9,859 nucleotides of DNA from Pseudomonadota bacterium (lineage in GTDB: Bacteria; Myxococcota_A; Bradymonadia; UBA4248): positions 1 to 9,859 of the forward strand of contig WQTY01000049.1 of the NCBI GenBank assembly GCA_009786045.1, read 5' to 3'. This document shows, piece after piece, positions 1 through 6,013 of this stretch. A program made the translations under genes and the position numbers. A model generated the notes under the pieces. That model saw only the letters and a list, made by a program, of their open reading frames with translations. It ran no database searches and was not told where the DNA came from. Each line of letters begins with the position of its first letter. Positions within the stretch are counted from its first letter, which is position 1.

Positions 1-23
1 AAGCAAGGAGGCGTGGAAGGGAG

Positions 24-36
24 CGTACTTCGTACG
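24..36. repeat. Small perfect hairpin CGTAC-TTC-GTACG
   Basis: CGTAC at 24-28 is the exact reverse complement of GTACG at 32-36, leaving a three-base loop; a G-T pair could add one more step. The surrounding bases (AAGCAAGGAGGCGTGG before, GTGACCGACC after) resemble, from memory only, conserved flanks of dispersed intergenic elements in proteobacterial genomes. There is no T-run beside it on either strand, so it does not read as a terminator. Confidence 0.4.
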
Positions 37-108
37 TGACCGACCACAACGACGCCGCTGACGACGAAGATGCACATTTCGGCGAGCGCGATACGCGTCT
101 ACCCCCTG

Positions 109-134
109 TGCGGGGCCTCAATCGCCGCCCCGCA
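109..134 (-). terminator. GC-rich stem-loop after the 1014-residue gene, possible transcript end
   Basis: TGCGGGGC (109-116) and GCCCCGCA (127-134) form a perfect 8-bp stem with a 10-base loop. It begins about 30 bases past the TAG of the kinase-like gene in the direction of transcription, a typical place for a 3' structure. The bases after the stem (CAGGGGGTAGACGC on the minus strand) contain no T-run, so it is not a canonical Rho-independent terminator. It could instead protect an RNA 3' end or belong to the intergenic element. Confidence 0.3.
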
Positions 135-163
135 ACGCCCGCTCGGTGGAACCCATTCGCCGG

Positions 164-3100
164 CTAATGCTCTGCCTCTGGCGGATCGTCGTAGGGCGAG
201 CATCTCAATGGCAGGGGGATGGCCTTTTGCGCCACCTGATCGGTATCGTCCTTCGCACGGAGGATGATCCTGCGCTCTTCGGAAGGGGTATCCTCATGCG
301 GACAATCAGACAGCATCGAAATCATCCCCGTGTAGATGTTGCCTCTTCCGCCATGACCAGACTCAATCAGCATGTTCAGATTCTTATTGCCCGTCACCGT
401 AATGTTTTCAGGGCGCAAATCACCGTCTGTATCGACTATCCTGAACCGCCACCTCAGAACATTGTCATGGATGCCGGCCTGGGGGGATTGCAGGGTAAGT
501 GCTTCAATCCTGGGCGGACAAGCCCGGTCGACCAGCGTCAGCCACAATGTATCCGACAGGGTCTTTGCCTCATCAAAGAATACTTCAACGGAACACAGCC
601 GCTGCTTGCTGTCAAGTTCAGGTCTCAGCCCCATGATGCACCCGCGCCTGAGCTTGAATTCAATCTGCCAGGCAGTCTCCACTTCCCGAATGCTCGGCGG
701 CTCAAAAGCATCACTGAATTCGGGTGTCTGACAAATCACCTGTCCAAGACTTGGCATGAGCTCATGCGCATCATGCGTCGGATAAAGCCACAGGCTTCGC
801 ACTGCCCCTCCTGCATCTTCCTCACGTTCGAACTCCTTCAGTTCAACGTGCCTGGTGCTGAATGTCGCACCGCTTGCCGAACTGCCCTGATGTGAGAAGA
901 TGATAAAACTCTGCAGTGGAGGCATCCGGCCTGTTTCTTCCGATACATGAAGAATCAGCGGCCAATAGTAGGCAGGCTCGCGGAAACTCGGCGATGGCAT
1001 GAGCGCAAAGGCATAGGTAAACAGCCCCGGCTTCGAACCCTGCGTGATATGCTCCAGCTCAATGCTTGCCACCAGCTGCCGAGTCGCCCTCACATAGACT
1101 TCCCAGCGATCGCCTTCCCTCACCGCCTCCCTTTCCCCATGTCCTGACGCCAGATACTGAACCTCAATCCGTTCGTTCTCTGACGATTCAAAGCGAAAAA
1201 ACGGCCTGGGGCGCGGAAGAATCGGGTCGAACCACACATTGAGATGAAGTTTGCTGTCGAGCGCATCTGACAGATAACACACCCTCGAATTGGCAATCCC
1301 ATCGCAAGGCACATAGTTGCCGTCACTTTCGCTCCAGATCCCAACCTCCCGAAGCTCAATGCTCCTGAGCCGTTCAGCGCGCAGCTGGATGGGAACTCGC
1401 CTGGGCGGTGCGATATTATCGCTGATTTCAAGCTCGGCTGTCCATGTCGCAAACATGCTCCACTCTGGTACAATGGGAAAAACACCATCATAAGAGGTCA
1501 GCACTTCCCCGCCAGGAAGGAATAGCCGATAGTGAATCACATCGGAATCTCCATCCACGGCCACTGCCCGAACGCGAAGCCTGTCCTCTGCACCCACGGA
1601 TACGAGCGCATTGGTCAGGAGGGATGTCGTCACATTTTGGGTGCTGTTTTCGATCTGGAGCAAGAGCAGTTCCGGGGCGCTGTTTGGTCTGGAAACAAGA
1701 ATGCGTATCCGCTGGATATCCTCACTTCTGGGAAATCCATCGCTGATACAATGCACCGAAAGCTCATAGCTCTTGCCCTGGCGCTGACCATCTTCAAACT
1801 TTGGCGTCCAGACAAGCTCACCAGGGCACTGGGGATCCTGCATGCTGCGCTCACAGGGCTGCAGCCCGTCGAGAACTTCGTAAAGTGAACAAGTCCACTC
1901 CCAGCAGGAGTTGTTCATAACAGCCAGGCTGACCCGGACATTTTGTCCACCCCTGCACAAAGGCACCCGAAGCGTCTGCCCCACTTCAATGGGAAACTCC
2001 ACGACGCTCTTCCCATCGCCTGCAAACTCTACGGGAAGGCCCCCAATCACTCGAAGAAAAGACAACAACAAAGCGGCGGCGATCAAAACCAAAGCCGCCA
2101 CATAGGTCATCATTCGCCAGCGACCAGCCCGGCACACCTGTAAGGGGCTGTATGTCGAGATGGGCACCGAAAGTATCGCCGACTTCTGAAATTCCCCGTC
2201 AGCTTCCCTCTTGAATTGAAATCCCCCCCCAAAGTCATTCATCGTGTGCCTGACACCACGCAAACCCGCACCGTACTGGCTCGGCTCCGGCATGTCAGGA
2301 CACTCATCATACACCTTAAATGTTAAAAATGCCGCCCCGGTGAATGGCTCATTCACGATGCTTATCGTTATCTTTGCCCGGCTGTTTTGGGCCAGCACAT
2401 TGTCAATGATTCGCGTCAGACACATGACGAGGGGGTGCGTGGGAACCGGCGAGAGCCATTTGCACTCGGGCGCGAAATGGATCTGGATGCAGCGCTCGAT
2501 GTTTTCGCCGCCAATCTGCGCCCCCAATGCTTCCAGCGATGCCTTGACGATCTCATTGGGCTCAATGACCATTTGGCACCCATTCGCCATGGCCAAAATG
2601 CTTTGGTAGATGCGCGGCACATTCTCCGTCCCAAGCCGGCAGAGTGTTTCCGGTGTCACTGCACTGGCTCGCTCCTTGACAATGTAGTGCGCAAACATGC
2701 CATGCAGCCGCATCATCACACGCGATGTCTCATGAAGCATGGGATCGGCGATGGGTTTGAGCAATCGCGATCCGGCAACTTGCCGAATCTCGTGAAATGT
2801 GGCACTCCATTTCGTCCAGAGGCGTTCACTGGGCACGGATTTGACGCCGCATAAACGAAAAATTTCTTCCCGAAAATCGTCCAGTGCCTCTGATGACACG
2901 GGCTTCGCCCCCTCCGGGGTGGTCATCTTCCTGACCTCCTCCACGAGTGAGCCCAAGCCCAGCAGCCGATGCTTCAAAACATCATGAGCCAAAGCATCAA
3001 GCAGCTTCCGCACCGCAACAAGCTTCGTCGCCGAAAGATAATCCTTCTTCTGGCGCGTCGCATCGATCCATTGTGACAGCGTGAGGCCAACAAAATATCG

Positions 3101-3208
3101 CGCATTGACGATGCTGAGAATAAGCAGGACCAGCAGGATACAGAAAAAAACAACCGCACCGACATAAAATGCCGTTGAACTCGGATAAACAAGAATCTGT
3201 TCCAGCAT
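164..3208 (-). CDS. Membrane-anchored histidine-kinase-like protein with large C-terminal external domain
   Basis: This 1014-residue protein has a transmembrane helix at about 14-36 and a second at about 368-388. The segment between them resembles an HPK7/HisKA_3 kinase. It has an H-box-like H75-D76-V-L-K-H, an N-box with N270 (IIDNVLAQNS), a G1-like VYDECPDMP keeping D301 but lacking both glycines, and a G2-like GAGLRGVR at 313-320 followed by DFGGG. Arginines at 360, 363 and 365 put the kinase side in the cytoplasm and the roughly 625 C-terminal residues outside. The external part has 14 cysteines, a count compatible with disulfides, and Ig/cadherin-like stretches near 507-563 and 894-940 with DGDSD and DTDGD. 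The start lies 11 bases after the preceding stop, with AGGGAAGG about 15 bases upstream, which suggests coupling. The kinase call rests on motifs; the degenerate G1 box may mean weak or no ATP hydrolysis. The external ligand is unknown. Confidence 0.75.
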   Translation of the reverse strand: MLEQILVYPSSTAFYVGAVVFFCILLVLLILSIVNARYFVGLTLSQWIDATRQKKDYLSATKLVAVRKLLDALAHDVLKHRLLGLGSLVEEVRKMTTPEGAKPVSSEALDDFREEIFRLCGVKSVPSERLWTKWSATFHEIRQVAGSRLLKPIADPMLHETSRVMMRLHGMFAHYIVKERASAVTPETLCRLGTENVPRIYQSILAMANGCQMVIEPNEIVKASLEALGAQIGGENIERCIQIHFAPECKWLSPVPTHPLVMCLTRIIDNVLAQNSRAKITISIVNEPFTGAAFLTFKVYDECPDMPEPSQYGAGLRGVRHTMNDFGGGFQFKREADGEFQKSAILSVPISTYSPLQVCRAGRWRMMTYVAALVLIAAALLLSFLRVIGGLPVEFAGDGKSVVEFPIEVGQTLRVPLCRGGQNVRVSLAVMNNSCWEWTCSLYEVLDGLQPCERSMQDPQCPGELVWTPKFEDGQRQGKSYELSVHCISDGFPRSEDIQRIRILVSRPNSAPELLLLQIENSTQNVTTSLLTNALVSVGAEDRLRVRAVAVDGDSDVIHYRLFLPGGEVLTSYDGVFPIVPEWSMFATWTAELEISDNIAPPRRVPIQLRAERLRSIELREVGIWSESDGNYVPCDGIANSRVCYLSDALDSKLHLNVWFDPILPRPRPFFRFESSENERIEVQYLASGHGEREAVREGDRWEVYVRATRQLVASIELEHITQGSKPGLFTYAFALMPSPSFREPAYYWPLILHVSEETGRMPPLQSFIIFSHQGSSASGATFSTRHVELKEFEREEDAGGAVRSLWLYPTHDAHELMPSLGQVICQTPEFSDAFEPPSIREVETAWQIEFKLRRGCIMGLRPELDSKQRLCSVEVFFDEAKTLSDTLWLTLVDRACPPRIEALTLQSPQAGIHDNVLRWRFRIVDTDGDLRPENITVTGNKNLNMLIESGHGGRGNIYTGMISMLSDCPHEDTPSEERRIILRAKDDTDQVAQKAIPLPLRCSPYDDPPEAEH

Positions 3209-3219
3209 GGCTACATTCG

Positions 3220-4839
3220 CTAACCTTCCCTGACAGGATCAAAGGCGTGTTTTCCCAGTGTCGGATCGCAAACAAGCCAGCGTCCATTGAGCCTGATCAG
3301 AGGAACAAGAAAATACGCCTTCGATGTCTCGTACAATAAAAGCATCGCATTCTGACTGTCAGAGCCAGACACAGTTTGGAGCTCCGGCACACTCCCTGCG
3401 ATGATTCTCGACACCACCGCCTTAGGCCAGGCCGGCGCATCGTCACGCCAGAGTTCAGAAAGATCAAGCCCTTCGTCATCTGTATCCGTCTTCTGCGCAG
3501 CCAAAAGCGACAATCCACCATGATAGCACCGCCCATTCCTGGCCGCCACGTAAGAGGCAAGCGCTGCGTGAGCCGTCTGCTGGGGACGAGGCAAAACATC
3601 TGGAATCGCAAAAATGGCCAAAAGAACAGCCAGAAAGCCAAGCACAAGACCAGCCAAAGAAACGAACGCAAATGCCGCCGCTGCCACCGCCCCCACCACC
3701 AGTGCCGGAATAAACGGAAACGCCTTCGTCACCATCGATACCTTGACAGGACGATAATCCTGAACTTCAGGAAGCGGGCGATCAACGACATACTTGCCCG
3801 CAAAAACATAGGGGCGAAAACCAGACACCAAACGCGGATCGATAGGACGCGGGCCGGTTTGTCTGGTCGCTTCAACCCCGCGCATGTGCCGCATGCCATC
3901 TTCACTAAAACAATACTCAATACTGTCCACAGGCCTGAGCTCCGCCTGCAGCCCCTGGCTGCGTGCCTCCGGCACTGAAAATGCCACCTCTTGTGCTATC
4001 GCCCCCAACCCGCCTTCAGTCAGATAATCCTCTAACCCCTCTACACTATCCACCCGAAAATCATCACGTTCTAAGGCAAGAATCGGATTCTGACCGGCAT
4101 CCGTACTCACACGATGACGCCGTCCCTGATAGCTGTCCGATATGCTTCGGCCACCTCCCTCCAGGCGCGGATTCGTCGAAACACTCGACCTGAGCGACTC
4201 ATCAAGTGTAAAATCAAACTTGCCTAACTGCTCTGAGACGCTCGGCACACGCCTGGACGGCTCTGAAACGCTCGACACGCGCCTTGGCGGTGTCTTCGTC
4301 TGAAGATCCTGCCTGGCAGCCGGCGAATCCACCACCACCGGACGAAAGGGGGTCACAGTGCCAATCTCACGGGCACCGCCCAAAAGATCCCCTGTCACGT
4401 CCAGGCGAAAGGGCGTCGCATCGCGGGCACGGCCCAAATGGCTCTTCTCGCGAGCAATGCGCAAAAGATCGTCGGATACATCAAACTGAAAAGTCGCAGC
4501 CCCCTTGCGTGCCAGCCGACGATTAAGCTCACGATTCTCCAAACGGGGCTGAGGCTGAGCAACAGCCGCCGAGGCCGAAGAAAACTGGCGAATCGCCTCA
4601 AGAATCTCCCTGTAGTCCGCCTCATTCTCAGGTGTCGTCGAATGGCGTCGAAGGTATACCGCATAATCCGCTGCCGTCGCCTTGTGAGGTTCCTTATGCA
4701 GAAACATACAAAAATCGCGGCACACCTCCTGCATGCGCGCTCGCTCATTCAGCGCAAGGTCGCCATCGCCATCCAAAAATAAACCAAAACCATCGACAAG
4801 TGTGTCGACAACTCTCTCAAAAGAATCCTTCCAAGCCAT
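3220..4839 (-). CDS. Uncharacterised membrane protein with repeat-bearing N-terminal half and hydrophobic hairpin
   Basis: I do not recognise this 539-residue protein as a family. Residues 1-90 look helical, with an acidic DGDGD at 23-27. Residues 95-260 are Ser/Arg/Pro-rich and probably disordered. They carry two related segments (ATFQFDVSDDLLRIARE at 115-131 and TPFRLDVTGDLLGGARE at 142-158), a weaker FDFTLDESL at 208-216, and a tandem ten-residue repeat at 184-203. A 40-residue hydrophobic stretch at about 374-413 fits two short membrane helices, leaving both ends on one side. The last 120 residues contain NGRCYHGG (C438) and RLNGRWLVCDPT (D525), which recall the Cys and Asp motifs of transglutaminase-like folds, but the usual HAW histidine position reads KAY. 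Start: GAGG lies four bases before the ATG. It sits 11 bases upstream of the kinase-like gene, so the two products probably work together at the membrane. Confidence 0.7.
   Translation of the reverse strand: MAWKDSFERVVDTLVDGFGLFLDGDGDLALNERARMQEVCRDFCMFLHKEPHKATAADYAVYLRRHSTTPENEADYREILEAIRQFSSASAAVAQPQPRLENRELNRRLARKGAATFQFDVSDDLLRIAREKSHLGRARDATPFRLDVTGDLLGGAREIGTVTPFRPVVVDSPAARQDLQTKTPPRRVSSVSEPSRRVPSVSEQLGKFDFTLDESLRSSVSTNPRLEGGGRSISDSYQGRRHRVSTDAGQNPILALERDDFRVDSVEGLEDYLTEGGLGAIAQEVAFSVPEARSQGLQAELRPVDSIEYCFSEDGMRHMRGVEATRQTGPRPIDPRLVSGFRPYVFAGKYVVDRPLPEVQDYRPVKVSMVTKAFPFIPALVVGAVAAAAFAFVSLAGLVLGFLAVLLAIFAIPDVLPRPQQTAHAALASYVAARNGRCYHGGLSLLAAQKTDTDDEGLDLSELWRDDAPAWPKAVVSRIIAGSVPELQTVSGSDSQNAMLLLYETSKAYFLVPLIRLNGRWLVCDPTLGKHAFDPVREG
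4231..4290 (-). repeat. Two tandem 30-base units encoding a ten-residue repeat
   Basis: Bases 4231-4260 and 4261-4290 match at 25 of 30 positions. Read on the minus strand they encode PPRRVSSVSE followed by PSRRVPSVSE, residues 184-203 of the 539-residue membrane protein. The unit is in frame and keeps the RRV-x-SVSE core, consistent with a recent duplication in a disordered region. The basic-then-serine pattern resembles a Ser/Thr kinase target site, but that is speculation. Confidence 0.8.
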
Positions 4840-4911
4840 ATCGCCTCAAATACATTCCCTTCATGATGCGTCACATCGTGTGCAGGCAACAACGTTATCA
4901 GACAAAATTGA
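4840..4911 (-). other. 72-base gap between the two minus-strand gene blocks
   Basis: This is the only non-coding gap of notable size between genes in the window, so a promoter for the downstream membrane pair could lie here. I see no convincing -35/-10 pair. It holds a GAGG ribosome-binding site next to the ATG at 4839 and a weak inverted repeat (CACA-CGA-TGTG within outer TGAT/ATCA), with no T-run. Neither a terminator nor a promoter is supported with confidence. Confidence 0.4.
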
Positions 4912-5520
4912 CTAGCCCGTTCGGTTCATAAATACAACCTTGGCAAAGTCAGCATGGATTTCAAACAGCGTGGCCGAAGCATTGGCAACGCTGATGTGAT
5001 ACAGATGCTTTGGAGGAATGTCGAGAAGCAACATGATGATATGTCGTATGGGGCAGGCATGGGAAACAAAAATGACGTCCTCCCCCGCACCAGCATCATG
5101 TGCTGGCACATGACTGGCCACTGCCTGCTGCACGCGGTGCCTGACGGATTCTGCGGATTCACCGGTCAAACCATACCCAACGCGGCATGGATCGGCCAAA
5201 TGGGCATGCCACTGCGGGTCATCACGCAGCGCCTGAAATGTCTTGCCTGTAAACTGCCCCGTATCGACCTCAAGGAGATTCTCGTCATGCTGCAACGTCC
5301 CTCCCAGTACCTCATGCAGCACCTCCGCCGTTTGCCGCGCACGCATAAGAGGACTTGTCACAATCCGGGCCGCTTTGATGGCAGTCGATGCCAAAATCAC
5401 TCCCAGGCGTTCGGCCTGCCTGAATCCCTCATCGCTAAGCCCAATGTCGGTCAAACCCTGAATCTGGCCATTAGCATTCCAGCTGGTCTGACCATGGCGG
5501 CATAAAAAAAGCCTTCGCAT
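4912..5520 (-). CDS. Histidine phosphatase family protein (phosphoglycerate-mutase-like)
   Basis: This 202-residue protein belongs to the branch-1 histidine phosphatase superfamily, whose members transfer phosphate through a phosphohistidine. Visible marks are the catalytic R8-H9-G10-Q-T motif at the N-terminus, SPLMRARQTA with R60, an acidic E84 in LLEVDTGQFTGK, and a second histidine H154 in VSHACPIRH followed by R159. Length and motif order fit the small cofactor-independent phosphatases (CobC, GpmB and broad-specificity types); the substrate cannot be told from sequence. An ATG at 5520 is preferred because TAGGA lies five bases upstream and the protein then begins MRRLFLCRHG. An ATG at 5526 is also possible, while the in-frame ATG at 5586 would overlap tsaE and add a non-family extension. 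The gene follows tsaE after seven bases. There is no signal peptide, so it is cytoplasmic. Confidence 0.9.
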   Translation of the reverse strand: MRRLFLCRHGQTSWNANGQIQGLTDIGLSDEGFRQAERLGVILASTAIKAARIVTSPLMRARQTAEVLHEVLGGTLQHDENLLEVDTGQFTGKTFQALRDDPQWHAHLADPCRVGYGLTGESAESVRHRVQQAVASHVPAHDAGAGEDVIFVSHACPIRHIIMLLLDIPPKHLYHISVANASATLFEIHADFAKVVFMNRTG

Positions 5521-5527
5521 GTCCATC

Positions 5528-6010
5528 CTAAAAAAGAGAAGAGAGGCGATGAGAAAGCGCGCTAGGCGCTGAAAACTCAAGTTCAATGCAGCGAGGGGAT
5601 AACGAAAGATCCCCCCCCTCTTCCAAAAATGAAAGACACAGTGTCACAAATTCAATCGGCTGTGCGCGGTCGACCTGCTCAAGCCACTCAATCACCACAA
5701 GCGCCGAAGGATCCTCTATGCTGTCCCAATAACCTGTCGACTCCAACTCTTCCAGTGTCGAGAGGCGATACAAGTCGAGGTGATGAATCACACGGCCGCC
5801 AACAGCTTCATAGCGATTGATGATGGTGAAGGATGGCGAACAAACGCGAACACCCTCCCCAAGATAGCTCTGCGCAATGCCGCGCACAAGCTGTGTCTTG
5901 CCAATTCCCAACGGTCCCCGAAGCGCGATGACATCACCAGCCCTCAGAAGCCGGCCAAGACTTGCACCAAAGTCGACAGTATCCTGCAAAGAATGACATA
6001 CAATGGCCAC
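5528..6010 (-). CDS. tsaE: TsaE, tRNA threonylcarbamoyladenosine biosynthesis ATPase
   Basis: TsaE (formerly YjeE) is the P-loop ATPase that works with TsaB and TsaD to put the t6A modification on ANN-decoding tRNAs. The 160-residue product has the usual length and motifs: Walker A GPLGIGKT at 32-39 with K38, the SPSFTIINRY segment near 58-67, HLDLYRL at 78-83 with D79, and the IEW motif with E108. The Walker A differs slightly from the common GDLGAGKT. The start is GTG, supported by AGGAGG at 6021-6026, ten bases upstream inside the end of the preceding gene, and by a three-base gap after that gene's stop. It sits between the HEAT-like gene and a histidine phosphatase rather than beside tsaB or tsaD, so the partners must lie elsewhere. 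A run of eight Gs in the coding strand lies at 5611-5618. Confidence 0.95.
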   Translation of the reverse strand: MAIVCHSLQDTVDFGASLGRLLRAGDVIALRGPLGIGKTQLVRGIAQSYLGEGVRVCSPSFTIINRYEAVGGRVIHHLDLYRLSTLEELESTGYWDSIEDPSALVVIEWLEQVDRAQPIEFVTLCLSFLEEGGDLSLSPRCIELEFSAPSALSHRLSSLF

Positions 6011-6013
6011 GAC

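Larger units (their letters stand above)
1..163. other. Non-coding, structured region downstream of the kinase-like gene
   Basis: I find no convincing gene here. The only minus-strand frame that stays open (from an ATG at 77 to the window edge) has no ribosome-binding site and low-complexity Val/Ser content. A plus-strand frame that begins at 70 runs out over the end of the neighbouring gene and resembles no family I know. The DNA is rich in short GC-rich motifs such as GACGACG and holds two perfect inverted repeats, at 24-36 and 109-134. The stretch looks like a structured intergenic element lying after the last gene of the minus-strand pair. Its identity is unknown. Confidence 0.5.

Noticed and set aside
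1..77. Minus-strand open frame from an ATG at 77 running off the window edge
   Set aside because: Only 25 codons are visible, there is no ribosome-binding site, and the sequence lies in a hairpin-bearing non-coding stretch.
146..895. 249-codon plus-strand open frame opposite the kinase-like gene
   Set aside because: It is wholly or largely antisense to a well-supported gene, has no recognisable domain and no ribosome-binding site; the opposite strand carries coherent protein features.
4765..4773. EF-hand or dockerin-like calcium loop (DGDGD, residues 23-27 of the 539-residue protein)
   Set aside because: The acid pattern starts well but the twelfth position is alanine and no second loop follows, so calcium binding is not supported.
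4954..5505. 183-codon plus-strand open frame
   Set aside because: It lies opposite the histidine phosphatase, whose catalytic motifs are intact; the plus-strand translation shows no family features.
5521..5586. Longer start for the histidine phosphatase at 5586
   Set aside because: It would overlap tsaE by about 59 bases and add 20 or more residues before the conserved RHG start region; ATGs at 5526 and 5520 fit the family and the ribosome-binding signal better.
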